Assembly (NCBI RefSeq): GCF_022346605.1
Contig: NZ_JAKRNT010000001.1
Span: 496,001-560,000, forward strand
DNA from: Sporosarcina sp. ACRSL
Lineage (GTDB): Bacteria > Bacillota > Bacilli > Bacillales_A > Planococcaceae
Length of the DNA: 64,000 nt
Direction: 5' to 3'
The notes beneath the pieces are model-generated. The model saw only the letters and a list, made by a program, of their open reading frames with translations, did not search any database and was not told the origin of the DNA. Position numbers and translations under genes: made by a program. Below, piece by piece: positions 27,719-36,821 of the stretch (position 1 is its first letter; the number at the start of each line of letters is the position of its first letter).

Positions 27719-28387
27719 TTGTTTTTGATCTATTTGGGGATTATCATATTGCTTCCATTGTATGCCCAATTCAAAGTTAAGAATACGTATACGAAGTACG
27801 CAAAAGTTCGTTCAACGTCAGGCATGACAGGAGCACAAGTGGCGAGGCTCATCCTTGATCGCAATGGTTTGCAAGATGTGAAAGTTGTTGAAAGCCAAGG
27901 AGTTTTGACTGATCATTATAATCCATTGACCAAAACAGTGGCATTGTCGACCCAAAACTATCATGAAGCGTCTGTTGCGGGCACTGCGGTTGCTGCACAC
28001 GAAGTCGGACACGCCATCCAAGACGCGGAAGCCTATTCGTTCTTGCGTTTCCGCCATCGTTTAGCACCAGTAGCCAACATTACGTCAAATGCTTCATGGA
28101 TTTTCATCATTATCGGTATACTTGCCTCAAGCATGAACTACATGCTCGGAATAGGGATTGCCTTGATGGCAGTAGGTGTCCTTTTCCAAATCGTGACATT
28201 GCCTGTGGAATTCAATGCATCTACTCGTGCAATGAATCAAATTGTTGAGCATGGAATTATCCGTAACGAAGAAGAACCGCATGCGAAGAAAGTATTGAGT
28301 GCTGCTGCGATGACATATGTCGCTGCCACAGCGGTTGCTGTTATGGAACTAGTTCGTCTTTTGTTGATTTTTACGAACAGAGAATAA
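27719..28387 (+). CDS. membrane zinc metallopeptidase, YugP family
   Basis: The 222-aa membrane protein has the zinc metallopeptidase motif HEVGH at residues 95-99 inside VAAHEVGHAIQ. Hydrophobic segments lie at the N-terminus, at about 118-160 and near the C-terminus. It matches the YugP (peptidase family with HExxH-type site) group, whose substrate is unknown. TTG 27719 is spaced 7 bases from GGGAGGG. It occupies the place of ypjB between ypjA and the YitT-family gene, and a terminator separates it from the convergent neighbour. Confidence 0.85.
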   Translation: MFLIYLGIIILLPLYAQFKVKNTYTKYAKVRSTSGMTGAQVARLILDRNGLQDVKVVESQGVLTDHYNPLTKTVALSTQNYHEASVAGTAVAAHEVGHAIQDAEAYSFLRFRHRLAPVANITSNASWIFIIIGILASSMNYMLGIGIALMAVGVLFQIVTLPVEFNASTRAMNQIVEHGIIRNEEEPHAKKVLSAAAMTYVAATAVAVMELVRLLLIFTNRE

Positions 28388-28390
28388 TTC

Positions 28391-28424
28391 AAAACCCGAC
28401 CGCTTTAAAATGGTCGGGTTTTTA
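28391..28424. terminator. intrinsic terminator between convergent genes
   Basis: An 11-bp stem AAAACCCGACC pairing with GGTCGGGTTTT is flanked by T on the plus side and A on the other, so it can serve both strands. Confidence 0.88.
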
Positions 28425-28440
28425 TATGGTTTCGTTATTG

Positions 28441-29313
28441 TTAACGTTCCAAAGGGCGTTTCTGGTCATCGAGCGTGAAGCCTTCACCTAATACATCATG
28501 GACGTCAGTGACAGAGACGAACGCATGCGGATCGATAGAAGTGACAATGTTTTTCAAACGCATCATCTCATTTTTACCGACGACGCAATATAATATTTCA
28601 CGGTCTGATTTCGTGAAGTGGCCGTATCCCTTGAAAACAGTGACACCCCGATCCATTTCCAATGAAATTTTGGAAGCGATCGTATCTTGAGCTTCCGAAA
28701 TGATGAAAGCTCCCCGTGCTGCATAAGCACCTTCCTGAACAAAATCGATGACTCGTGCGCCTACGAAGAGGGCGACCAACGTATACATCATGGACCGATG
28801 ATCCAAGTAGACTGCCCACGAAACCAAAATGACGAATGCGTCGAACAAAAACATTGTCTTTCCCATGCTCCAGCCTATGTACTTATGCGCCAAACGTGCG
28901 ATAATATCTACACCGCCTGTTGTTCCACCATATCTGAAAATAATACCGAGCCCTATACCGATAAAAACACCTGCGAATAAGGCAACAAGGAACATGTCCC
29001 CTTCGAGGTGAATATTAAACTGATATTTCATGAACACTTTCAGGAAGACAGAAACAGCGACCGTACCGATAACCGTGTATATAAAAACCTTTCTTCCTAA
29101 CAGCTTCCAACCGATGATGAACATCGGAATGTTCAGTACTAAGTTCATGATGGCGGGATCCCAGTTGAAGGCAAATAGGAGGATAAGCGTAATTCCTGTA
29201 AATCCGCCTTCGGCAAGTTCGTGTTGAATATTAAAATGCACAAGACCAAAACTGAATATCGCAGCACCCAGTATGATAAAGAATATATTTTTGAGTTTTA
29301 TTCCACGAAACAA
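28441..29313 (-). CDS. ypjC: YitT-family membrane protein (YpjC-like)
   Basis: The product is 290 aa with five or so membrane helices in the first 190 residues (YitT/DUF161) followed by a soluble DUF2179 domain that includes GVTVFKGYGHF. It starts at TTG 29313 after AAAGGTGG on the minus strand. In B. subtilis ypjC lies at this place. Members are sometimes annotated as putative transporters, without proof. It is the only minus-strand gene in this stretch and is divergent from ypjD. Confidence 0.87.
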   Translation of the reverse strand: MFRGIKLKNIFFIILGAAIFSFGLVHFNIQHELAEGGFTGITLILLFAFNWDPAIMNLVLNIPMFIIGWKLLGRKVFIYTVIGTVAVSVFLKVFMKYQFNIHLEGDMFLVALFAGVFIGIGLGIIFRYGGTTGGVDIIARLAHKYIGWSMGKTMFLFDAFVILVSWAVYLDHRSMMYTLVALFVGARVIDFVQEGAYAARGAFIISEAQDTIASKISLEMDRGVTVFKGYGHFTKSDREILYCVVGKNEMMRLKNIVTSIDPHAFVSVTDVHDVLGEGFTLDDQKRPLER

Positions 29314-29349
29314 TAGAAGACCACCTTTCTTGATGAAAACAACTGATTT

Positions 29350-29378
29350 TTGACATTAGTCCTATGAATGAATACGAT
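29350..29378 (+). promoter_or_regulatory. candidate sigma-A promoter for ypjD-dapB-bshA-cca-birA
   Basis: A perfect TTGACA (29350-29355) is followed after 17 bases by TACGAT (29373-29378). It lies 24 bases before the ypjD start. Confidence 0.7.
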
Positions 29379-29402
29379 ATCAAATGAAGGGTAAGGAAGC
29401 AA

Positions 29403-29747
29403 ATGGAACAAGCGAAAACAATGAAAAATTTACAAGAAGAAGTCCATGCATACATATCAGGTTTTGAAGAAGGATATTTTCCTCCGATGGAATTGATGGC
29501 CCGGCTTACAGAAGAGCTAGGCGAGTTATCGAGGGAAGTGCAACATGTTTATGGCATGAAAAAGAAAAAATCAAGTGAGGAAATCAAGTCTTTGGAAGAA
29601 GAGACAGGTGACTTGCTTTTTGTTCTCATCTGTTTCGCCAATGCACAAGGAATCAATTTAGAGGATGCGTTACTGAGGGTCATGAATAAATTCAAGGATC
29701 GTGACGCCGACCGTTGGAAAAAAAGGAGGAGCAATGATGAAAATTAA
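29403..29747 (+). CDS. ypjD: MazG-like nucleotide pyrophosphohydrolase YpjD
   Basis: The 114-aa protein has the MazG metal-binding pattern, EELGELSREVQH (about residues 39-50) followed by EEETGDLLFVL (about 68-78). Such small MazG proteins hydrolyse (d)NTPs to monophosphates, often non-canonical ones; the true substrate is not known. It overlaps dapB by 11 bases, so it is the first gene of an operon that continues to birA. Confidence 0.9.
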   Translation: MEQAKTMKNLQEEVHAYISGFEEGYFPPMELMARLTEELGELSREVQHVYGMKKKKSSEEIKSLEEETGDLLFVLICFANAQGINLEDALLRVMNKFKDRDADRWKKRRSNDEN

Positions 29748-30537
29748 AGTAGCTATAGCAGGTGCCCGAGGAAGAATGGGAACGACTGCAATCGAAACGA
29801 TCGAGGCAGCAAATGATGCAGAAGTTGTTGCAGCACTTGATTATAAATATGATGGTTTACATTTACATAACGGTTCCATAAATGATGGGAAACATGGAAT
29901 ACCTATCTATACATCGCTTTCTAAGTTATATGAGGAGCACACGCCTGCTGTTTTGTTGGATGTGACAGATCCAGATGCAGTGTTCAATAACGTGAAGGCC
30001 GCATTGTCAATTGGCGTTCACCCTGTAGTCGGTACGTCTGGATTGTCAAACGAGGAGTTGCAGGCAATTTCTGATTTAGTGGAGTCAACACAAGTTGGTG
30101 GAATCATCGCACCGAATTTTTCAATTGGAGCCGTACTTATGATGAAATTCGCCGCACAGGCAGCCCGCTATTTAGGAGATGTCGAGATTATTGAAATGCA
30201 TCATGATCGTAAACTGGATGCTCCGTCTGGAACAGCTGTTAAAACAGCCGAAATGATTAAGGAAAACAGACCGTCACATATTCAAGGACATCCATTGGAG
30301 CAAGTCCATTTGGAAGGCGCTCGTGGAGCGGATGTAGAAGGAATGAAGATCCATAGTGTCCGGTTGCCTGGTCTGCTGGCGCACCAACAAGTCCTTCTTG
30401 GAGGAGAAGGCGAGCTATTAACTTTACGACATGATTCATTTGACAGAAAAAGCTTTATGCCAGGAATCATGATGGCGATCCGGGAAGTGATCGGCCGAAA
30501 CGATTTAGTGTATGGGTTGGAAAATATTATCGATTAA
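29737..30537 (+). CDS. dapB: 4-hydroxy-tetrahydrodipicolinate reductase
   Basis: DapB acts in lysine, diaminopimelate and dipicolinate supply for wall and spore. The product is 266 aa with the nucleotide-binding GARGRMG at residues 8-14 and the catalytic region MHHDRKLDAPSGTA near 154-167. ATG 29737 is favoured over ATG 29734 because it is better spaced from AAGGAGG (29723-29729). In B. subtilis mgsA and bshB1 come next; here bshA follows directly. Confidence 0.96.
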   Translation: MKIKVAIAGARGRMGTTAIETIEAANDAEVVAALDYKYDGLHLHNGSINDGKHGIPIYTSLSKLYEEHTPAVLLDVTDPDAVFNNVKAALSIGVHPVVGTSGLSNEELQAISDLVESTQVGGIIAPNFSIGAVLMMKFAAQAARYLGDVEIIEMHHDRKLDAPSGTAVKTAEMIKENRPSHIQGHPLEQVHLEGARGADVEGMKIHSVRLPGLLAHQQVLLGGEGELLTLRHDSFDRKSFMPGIMMAIREVIGRNDLVYGLENIID

Positions 30538-30561
30538 CGTTGGTCGGAAGAGGTGCGTTCT

Positions 30562-31704
30562 ATGAGAAAATTGAAGGTCGGTGTAATTTGCTATCCCACA
30601 TTAGGGGGCTCTGGAGTAGTTGCGACAGAACTCGGATTGAAAATGGCGGAGAAAGGACATGAAATGCATTTTATCACGTCGAGTCGCCCTTTCCGTTTTC
30701 CCGATATCCATCCTAATATATTATTCCATGAAGTGAAAATTGATGGTTATGCTGTTTTTAAATATCCGCCTTACGATATCGCATTGGCGAATCGAATTGC
30801 ACAAGTGATTGAAGAAGAAGAGCTTGATCTGCTGCACGTGCATTATGCTGTCCCGCACGCTATTTCCGCAGCACTTGCAAAAGATATGGCGAAATCGGAT
30901 ATTGGTGTCATCACAACTTTACATGGAACCGATGTGACTGTTCTAGGGCATGATCCCGCTTTGAAAAACACTGTTCGTTACGGAGTAGACAAATCCGATT
31001 TAACGACCGCGGTTTCCGAATCGCTAAGGCAAGAAACACTATCGTTAATCGAGCCAGAAAAAGAAATATTGACAATTTATAATTTCATTGACGAGGAAAA
31101 GTACAAGCCAGTAGATCCGGGTACGTTAAAAACAGATTTGGGAATTCGGGAAGATGAAAAAGTCATCATTCATATTTCAAATTTCAGAAGCATTAAAAGG
31201 ATTGGAGATATTATCGATAGCTTCAAACTTATTCGGGAGGAAATCGATTCCAAATTATTATTAGTCGGTACAGGACCGGAAAAAATAGAAATGAAGAAGA
31301 AGGCAAGCGAAGAAGGTTTGGAAGATGATATTATCTTTACGGGTAAGCGAGATGATCTTCCAGAATTATTGGCAATTAGTGATATTATGTTCTTATTATC
31401 GGAAAAGGAATCATTTGGTCTTGTCCTACTAGAAGGGTTTGCTTGTGGAGTGCCAGCAATTGCGACAAATATCGGTGGCATACCTGAAGTAATCGAGGAC
31501 GGAAAGAACGGATTTCTCATCGAACTTGGGGATGTGGAATCAGCTGCCGAGAAGGCGAAACTGCTACTTTCAGATCCAATTTTGCATCAAAACTTCCGGG
31601 AAAGTGCAATAAGAACAGTCGTTGATAAATTCGATTCGGAATCGATCGTACAACAATACGAAGAGCTTTATTACGAGATCGCGAAAGTGGCTGACATCCG
31701 ATGA
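30562..31704 (+). CDS. bshA: N-acetyl-alpha-D-glucosaminyl L-malate synthase
   Basis: BshA transfers GlcNAc from UDP-GlcNAc to L-malate, the first step of bacillithiol synthesis. The product is 380 aa, a GT4 glycosyltransferase with GGSGVVATELG at residues 13-23, HGTDVT near 120 and the E-x7-E motif EKESFGLVLLE near 283. ATG 30562 is spaced 7 or so bases from GAAGAGG. It overlaps cca by 4 bases. The deacetylase gene bshB1, usually just upstream, is absent from this locus. Confidence 0.94.
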   Translation: MRKLKVGVICYPTLGGSGVVATELGLKMAEKGHEMHFITSSRPFRFPDIHPNILFHEVKIDGYAVFKYPPYDIALANRIAQVIEEEELDLLHVHYAVPHAISAALAKDMAKSDIGVITTLHGTDVTVLGHDPALKNTVRYGVDKSDLTTAVSESLRQETLSLIEPEKEILTIYNFIDEEKYKPVDPGTLKTDLGIREDEKVIIHISNFRSIKRIGDIIDSFKLIREEIDSKLLLVGTGPEKIEMKKKASEEGLEDDIIFTGKRDDLPELLAISDIMFLLSEKESFGLVLLEGFACGVPAIATNIGGIPEVIEDGKNGFLIELGDVESAAEKAKLLLSDPILHQNFRESAIRTVVDKFDSESIVQQYEELYYEIAKVADIR

Positions 31705-32894
31705 CTTCAGAATTTGGAACTGCGTCAAGCCGGAAAGTCGTCCGCCTATTGGAAGAAGCAGGGTATGAGGCGGTATTTGTAGGGGGAGCAGTTCGGGATC
31801 ATTTACTAGGCAAGGAAGCATCAGATTTCGATATTGCAACGTCTGCCTTTCCAGGTGAAGTGAAGCAAGTATTCCCTCATACAATCGATGTTGGAATTGC
31901 ACACGGAACTGTTATGGTCATCATGGATGATGAACCGATTGAAGTGACAACGTATCGAACAGAAAGTACATATACGGACCACCGGAGGCCCGATGAAGTG
32001 AATTTCGTCAGATCCTTGAAAGACGATCTGCAGCGCAGGGATTTTACGATAAATGCAATAGCATTAACGCTTACCGGTGAATTAATTGATCCATATGGAG
32101 GTATAGAGGATCTAAAAAACCGGAAAATCCGGGCGGTCGGCAATGCTAGCGATCGATTTCATGAGGATGCGTTACGTATGATTCGTGCAGTTCGATTTTC
32201 ATCTGTTTTAGCATTTGAGATAGAAAGTAAAACCTTTCTGGCGATTGAAGAAAATGCTGAAAGTATTAAACATGTCTCAGTGGAACGTATTAAAGCAGAA
32301 ATGGATAAGCTATGGAGAGGCGTCAATCCCGCCAAGGCGATAGCGGCGTTAAGGGAAACCGGGTTATCGGATCATTTGCCTCTTTTCCCTTCGTATGTCC
32401 AATTGTTAATGGACTGTGCTCCTTTTACGACTACTGACCAAGGCTGGTCCGCTTTAATGCTTACAGGGCATTATTCCGCATCTGATCTTGCAAAGGCTTA
32501 TAAGCTTTCAAATCGAGAAAAAGCATTTCTATCGGACGTACTAAGCGCATTTGGCAGAAGACAAACGAGTCCATTTACAATTGATGATTATTATCGGTTC
32601 ACGCTTGAAGTACTCGTTGCGACAGAAAAGGTTTGGCAAGCGATGCATCCTGAAGAAACCGGTATACCCGTACACGAAATGAAACGAATGCAAGAAAGTT
32701 TGCCGATTCGCTCCAAAGATGATTTGAAAGTGAATGGAAAAGACTTGCTCGCTTGGACTGGCCAAAGAGGCGGTAGATGGGTCGGCGAATGGATGGAAAG
32801 AATCGAATATGCGGTGCTGCATCGACATTGCCCGAATGATTTGGATAAAATAAAGGAATGGTTTTTCAATGAATGTAAAAAACGCAAGAGATGA
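31701..32894 (+). CDS. cca: CCA-adding tRNA nucleotidyltransferase
   Basis: The enzyme builds or repairs the CCA end of tRNAs from CTP and ATP. It is 397 aa, the usual length for the Bacillus class II enzyme. GGAVRDHLLG (about residues 27-36) and DFDIATSA (about 42-49) form the catalytic head, and RRDFTINAIA near 115 is the conserved RRDFTxNA motif. The start overlaps bshA by ATGA, and the end overlaps birA by 26 bases. Confidence 0.96.
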   Translation: MTSEFGTASSRKVVRLLEEAGYEAVFVGGAVRDHLLGKEASDFDIATSAFPGEVKQVFPHTIDVGIAHGTVMVIMDDEPIEVTTYRTESTYTDHRRPDEVNFVRSLKDDLQRRDFTINAIALTLTGELIDPYGGIEDLKNRKIRAVGNASDRFHEDALRMIRAVRFSSVLAFEIESKTFLAIEENAESIKHVSVERIKAEMDKLWRGVNPAKAIAALRETGLSDHLPLFPSYVQLLMDCAPFTTTDQGWSALMLTGHYSASDLAKAYKLSNREKAFLSDVLSAFGRRQTSPFTIDDYYRFTLEVLVATEKVWQAMHPEETGIPVHEMKRMQESLPIRSKDDLKVNGKDLLAWTGQRGGRWVGEWMERIEYAVLHRHCPNDLDKIKEWFFNECKKRKR

Positions 32895-33855
32895 ATTGTT
32901 GAAAAAGCTTTTTGAAGCCCAAGGAAATCCGGTATCCGGACAAGAGTTTGCAGAAGAATACGGTCTTTCAAGAACTGCAATCTGGAAATATATTAAGGAA
33001 TTTGAAGAGGATGGCTATGAAATCGCTTCAATCAAAAAAAAGGGATATGTACTGATCGACATTCCAGACATTGTGAACGCTGCTAATATCCGAAGATTTT
33101 TACAGACGAAAACTTATGGGACAACGATCGATTACTATAAAAGTTGTGATTCGACACAGAACCTCGCGCATGATTTTGCACAAGCTGGAGCACTGGACGG
33201 AACCCTTATCATTTCGGAGGAGCAGACAGCAGGGAAGGGAAGGCTGTCCCGTCCATGGAATTCGACAGCCCATAAAGGAATCTGGATGAGTTTGATCATT
33301 CGACCATCGTTAATGCCACAGCAGGCACCACAAATGACGCTCGTTGCAGCTGTTGCAATCGTTCGGGCGATTGAAAACGTCAGCGGAATTGAGGCTACGA
33401 TCAAATGGCCGAATGATATTATGATCAACGGCAAAAAAATGACTGGTATTCTAACAGAGCTTCAATCTGAACCTGACCGCGTGAAGGCAATTATTCTTGG
33501 AATTGGCATGAATGTTAATCACGAAGAGGAAGATTTTCCAAAAGAACTAAGAGATATTGCAACTTCTCTAAAAATTGCATGCGGCAAAAAAATCGATCGG
33601 GCGAAATTGATTGCTGAAATTCTTGGTTTTCTTGAATTGTATACGAAGATGTATGAAAAGCATGGATTCGGTCCGATCAAACTGCTCTGGGAAAGTTATT
33701 CAAACACGGCAGGAAAACAGATCCGAGCAGTTATGTTGAATGAAACGATCGAAGGGACTGCTCTAGGTATTTCAGAAGACGGTCTATTAGAACTTAAACT
33801 TGATGATGGCACAGTAAGAGGCATCTACTCTGCGGATATTGTTATTAAAGATTGA
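32869..33855 (+). CDS. birA: bifunctional biotin ligase / biotin operon repressor BirA
   Basis: BirA attaches biotin to carboxylase carrier domains and represses biotin genes. The 328-aa protein has an N-terminal winged helix-turn-helix (about residues 8-65, GLSRTAIWKYIKEFEEDGY) and a ligase core with the biotinyl-AMP loop GKGRLSRPW (about 122-130) and KWPNDIM near 183. Presence of the DNA-binding domain marks it as the repressor form. It ends the dapB operon. Confidence 0.96.
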   Translation: MNVKNARDELLKKLFEAQGNPVSGQEFAEEYGLSRTAIWKYIKEFEEDGYEIASIKKKGYVLIDIPDIVNAANIRRFLQTKTYGTTIDYYKSCDSTQNLAHDFAQAGALDGTLIISEEQTAGKGRLSRPWNSTAHKGIWMSLIIRPSLMPQQAPQMTLVAAVAIVRAIENVSGIEATIKWPNDIMINGKKMTGILTELQSEPDRVKAIILGIGMNVNHEEEDFPKELRDIATSLKIACGKKIDRAKLIAEILGFLELYTKMYEKHGFGPIKLLWESYSNTAGKQIRAVMLNETIEGTALGISEDGLLELKLDDGTVRGIYSADIVIKD

Positions 33856-33894
33856 ATCTATACAAATATCAATAGATTTGCTATAGTATGGTCG

Positions 33895-33923
33895 AAGGGC
33901 AATATCGACAGGAATTGCACCTT
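33895..33923 (+). ncRNA. panB leader hairpin 1, bulged stem
   Basis: AAGGGCAAT pairs over nine bases with ATTGC-A-CCTT, leaving one bulged A on the 3' side and a 10-base loop. It precedes a second bulged hairpin by about 40 bases. Together they resemble the tandem hairpins of the pan RNA motif reported upstream of Firmicute panB genes. Confidence 0.5.
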
Positions 33924-33964
33924 TATCGGCTAGAAAATTGAAAATCGAAAAAACCTAATAAGTT

Positions 33965-33994
33965 CTGCCTTGATCTTGCATAAGACAGGGACGG
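33965..33994 (+). ncRNA. pan-motif-like hairpin with two bulged adenosines
   Basis: CTGCCTTG, a bulged A, TCTT, loop GCAT, AAGA, CAGGG, a bulged A and CGG fold into one stem with two single bulged adenosines on opposite strands. The published pan motif is described as a stem-loop with two conserved bulged adenosines in the 5' region of panBCD-type operons, which fits this place exactly. Naming is from recall; a covariance search was not run. Confidence 0.6.
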
Positions 33995-34018
33995 AGGAAA
34001 CCCAAAATAGTAAACCTA

Positions 34019-34057
34019 CAATCCTTCTGCCCTTTTTTAGGCTGGAAGGATTTTTTG
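34019..34057 (+). terminator. terminator-like hairpin in the panB leader
   Basis: AATCCTTC pairs with GAAGGATT, with an inner GCC/GGC pairing, followed by six T residues. It lies between the bulged hairpins and the panB ribosome site, 38 bases before the start, where it could act as an attenuator. Alternatively it ends transcription from birA. Confidence 0.75.
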
Positions 34058-34094
34058 GTTTTCTCCACTTTGATAAAAAAGGGAGAGGATACGG

Positions 34095-34940
34095 ATGAAA
34101 AGCACTACGGACTTCACGAAAATGAAACAGCTTGGTGAAAAAATTGTCATGTTGACTGCTTATGATCACCCATCTGCACAATTGGCTGAGGAGGCAGGAG
34201 TCGATGTACTTCTTGTAGGGGACTCTCTTGGCATGGTCGTCTTAGGATACGACTCGACAGCTGCTGTCACTGTCGATGATATGATCCATCACGGAAAAGC
34301 GGTCAGAAGAGGTGCGAAGGACACGTTTGTCGTCGTAGATATGCCTTTCGCTTCCTACCATGGTTCCGAAGATCGGACATTGGATTCTGCGGTACGCATC
34401 TATCAAGAGACGGGTGCAAACGCCCTAAAACTGGAAGGTGGAGGACGGGTGATCGATACAATCCGGCTATTGACGGAGACGGGAATTCCTGTAGTTGCTC
34501 ATCTAGGACTACTCCCACAGTCAGCAGCTGTCGTAGGGGGTTACAAAGTACAAGGGAAGACTGCAGAAGCCGCAGAGCGACTAATCCAAGACGCTGTTGC
34601 TTGTGAAGCGGCAGGCGCCTGTATGATTGTTCTTGAATGCATTCCTTATCAGTTGGCGGAGCAAGTTTCGAAAGCAGTCACTGTTCCAACAATCGGAATA
34701 GGCGCAGGAGCAGAGACAGACGGTCAAGTGCTCGTTTTTCACGATACGGTCAAATACGGAAACCATCATATTCCTAAATTCGTAGAAGCGTTTGCAGATA
34801 TTGGAACGGATATCCGTAACGGTTTAAAAGAGTATGCAGCAGCTGTCAAAAAGGGTGAATTTCCGGCTGAAGCACACCGTTTTACAATGAAGGAAGATGA
34901 ATTAGTCGCGTTATATGGGGGATTGAAGGATGGTCATTGA
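34095..34940 (+). CDS. panB: 3-methyl-2-oxobutanoate hydroxymethyltransferase
   Basis: PanB adds a one-carbon unit from methylene-tetrahydrofolate to ketoisovalerate, giving ketopantoate in pantothenate synthesis. The product is 281 aa, with [10 protein letters not shown] at residues 19-28, metal ligands in VGDSLGMV near 43 and DMPFASY near 82, and GIGAG near 203. AAAGGGAGAGG precedes ATG 34095. It opens panBCD and overlaps panC by 11 bases. Confidence 0.96.
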   Translation: MKSTTDFTKMKQLGEKIVMLTAYDHPSAQLAEEAGVDVLLVGDSLGMVVLGYDSTAAVTVDDMIHHGKAVRRGAKDTFVVVDMPFASYHGSEDRTLDSAVRIYQETGANALKLEGGGRVIDTIRLLTETGIPVVAHLGLLPQSAAVVGGYKVQGKTAEAAERLIQDAVACEAAGACMIVLECIPYQLAEQVSKAVTVPTIGIGAGAETDGQVLVFHDTVKYGNHHIPKFVEAFADIGTDIRNGLKEYAAAVKKGEFPAEAHRFTMKEDELVALYGGLKDGH

Positions 34941-35829
34941 AAGTACCAGCATCGAAGTTATTGAGACGATCGAGGAACTACAACAAAGGCTGAATCGAAA
35001 TGAACGGAAAAATGCAACAGTCGGTTTTGTTCCTACAATGGGCTTTTTGCATGAAGGGCATTTATCACTTGTAAAGCATGCTAAAGAACAAAACGACATT
35101 GTTGTCATGAGTATTTTCGTCAATCCAGCACAGTTTGGTCCTGGAGAAGATTTCGAATCCTATCCGCGTGATCGTGAGAGGGACTTACGACTTGCAAGCT
35201 CTGCAGGTGTCGATATTGTATTTATTCCTTCAGTTGAGGAAATGTATCCGTCTGACGGTGGTATCCGAATCTTGCCGGGAGTGCAAGCAAATATGCTTTG
35301 CGGTGCTTCAAGGCCTGGACATTTTGATGGCGTACTCAAAGTGGTCTTGAAACTATTCAATATTGTTGATCCGGACCGTTCGTATTTCGGTTTGAAAGAT
35401 GCCCAGCAATTGGCGATCATCGAGACGTTTGTTCGGGACTTCAATTTGAGGACAGCTATCGTGAGAGTTCCAATTGTCAGGGAAGAGGATGGCTTGGCAA
35501 AAAGTTCACGTAATGTGAATTTGACCGCTGCAGAGCGCTCTGAAGCTCCGGCAATCTATCGGGCATTGCAAATAGGATCCGATTTATTTGCCAGTGGTTT
35601 TGATCCAGAAACGATCGAACAGCGGGTCGGTGAATCAATAGTCTCCAATAGTTCAGGGACGATTGATTATGTTAAGATGCTATCGTATCCTGATTTGGGC
35701 CCAGTCACTCAGCATTCCTCCGAAGTGATTTTAGCATGTGCCGTAAAGTTTTCAACAACAAGGTTAATAGATAATATTATTATGTCAACAAAGGATGGTA
35801 CTTATGTTCAGAATGATGATGAACAGTAA
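34930..35829 (+). CDS. panC: pantothenate synthetase
   Basis: PanC joins pantoate and beta-alanine with ATP. The 299-aa protein has the nucleotide-binding HIGH-type motif [10 protein letters not shown] (about residues 36-45), FGLKDAQQL near 155 and the KMSKS-type AKSSRN near 191. It is slightly longer than the usual 280-290 aa, and its last nine codons overlap panD by 26 bases in another frame. Translation is coupled to panB through an 11-base overlap. Confidence 0.95.
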   Translation: MVIESTSIEVIETIEELQQRLNRNERKNATVGFVPTMGFLHEGHLSLVKHAKEQNDIVVMSIFVNPAQFGPGEDFESYPRDRERDLRLASSAGVDIVFIPSVEEMYPSDGGIRILPGVQANMLCGASRPGHFDGVLKVVLKLFNIVDPDRSYFGLKDAQQLAIIETFVRDFNLRTAIVRVPIVREEDGLAKSSRNVNLTAAERSEAPAIYRALQIGSDLFASGFDPETIEQRVGESIVSNSSGTIDYVKMLSYPDLGPVTQHSSEVILACAVKFSTTRLIDNIIMSTKDGTYVQNDDEQ

Positions 35830-36184
35830 ATTGCATCGCGCCACTGTAACGGAAGCGAATTTGAATTATGTAGGAAGCATTACGATCGACAGCGACTTGC
35901 TTGATGCGGCAGGCATGCTTCCTAACGAGAAAGTCCATATTGTCAATAATAATAATGGGGCAAGGTTTGAAACGTATATTATTGCAGGCGAGCGTGGCAG
36001 CGGAGTCATTTGTGTTAATGGTGCGGCGGCCAGATTGGTTCAACAAGGTGACATCGTCATTATCATTTCCTATGTGTATGTATCTGAAGAAGAGGCACGT
36101 AACCACCAACCTACAGTTCTCCTCGTGGATGAACAGAATCGTATTAAAGAAGTAATCAAAGAGGCACCAGGCATCATTGCCTGA
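35804..36184 (+). CDS. panD: aspartate 1-decarboxylase
   Basis: PanD makes beta-alanine from aspartate and uses a pyruvoyl group formed by self-cleavage between Gly and Ser in YVGSITID (Gly24-Ser25). It is 126 aa, starting [12 protein letters not shown] at ATG 35804, 6 or so bases after AAGGATGG. In-frame starts further upstream lie inside or before that site. Other conserved residues such as ERGSG near 60 and NGAAARL near 72 are present. A strong terminator follows. Confidence 0.96.
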   Translation: MFRMMMNSKLHRATVTEANLNYVGSITIDSDLLDAAGMLPNEKVHIVNNNNGARFETYIIAGERGSGVICVNGAAARLVQQGDIVIIISYVYVSEEEARNHQPTVLLVDEQNRIKEVIKEAPGIIA

Positions 36185-36195
36185 TAAAATAAGTA

Positions 36196-36232
36196 GCTGA
36201 TGGAGGATAGATCTTCCTTCATCAGCATTTTT
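36196..36232 (+). terminator. intrinsic terminator after panD
   Basis: A 12-bp stem GCTGATGGAGGA pairing with TCCTTCATCAGC, with one wobble, is followed by ATTTTTATT. Confidence 0.9.
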
Positions 36233-36304
36233 ATTGTCATAACCATGTATGAGTAAAATGTTTGTGAGTAGATCAGAAAGTTTCTAGCATGCTACTTATA
36301 ACAT

Positions 36305-36429
36305 TATTTCCGTTCCGATCGGACGCTTTCCGCGGGCACGGCTTCAGCCTCCTCACTACGCTTTGCTTCGTTGCGGGGTCTTCAGCTCGTGCTGTTCCCG
36401 CAGGAGTCGCCGATCTCCACTTCAATCAA
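36305..36429 (-). repeat. intergenic inverted-repeat element, copy D
   Basis: On the minus strand it runs from TTGATTGAAGTGG through GGCGACTCCTGCGGGAACAGC, GAAGACCCCGCAACG and GGCTGAAGCCGTGCCCGCGG to GGAACGGAAAT. It is closest to copy C over both arms. It faces copy E in the opposite orientation about 390 bases away. Confidence 0.88.
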
Positions 36430-36821
36430 TTGGAATATACATGGAATCGTACTGGTAACTGTAAAGGCATGAAAAAGGAGTCCACTTCTTGTATAGTAAA
36501 GTTGCAAGCTAAACACTACAATGTACGAATCCTTATTAAATTAGTTTCATTCAAAGAATTGAAACAGATTTATTCAGGAGACTTCAACAATCTTATACAG
36601 ATGTGTTTCTACAGTTCCTGATCAATCTTGATAAGCAGCTTGCCGTATATCGTAATAAGGCGTAACAAGTTTAAAACAGCCAATGAAACCCTGTCTATAA
36701 AGGATTAAAAGGATTAAAAATTACGAAAATCATTCTAATAACGAATTACAATAATTTCGAATGTGCTTTACGTTGGAATTTAAATGTTTCCAAAGAGGAC
36801 ACATACTTAGAAGTTGTCTCT
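36430..36821. other. AT-rich interval between repeat copies D and E, no gene recognised
   Basis: This 392-base stretch lies within the 955-base gap between panD and dinG. One short open frame, starting in the repeat and running to 36621, contains an internal ATG after GGCATGAAAAAGGAG near 36470, but the peptide resembles nothing I know and has no supporting context. The stretch could be a degraded mobile element boxed by the two repeats; nothing in it proves that. From 36952 to 37140 only dinG upstream sequence is seen. Confidence 0.5.

Noticed and set aside
36289-36621. 110-codon plus-strand open frame after panD
   Set aside because: Its first third is repeat copy D and the rest resembles no protein I know; no good ribosome site at its start.
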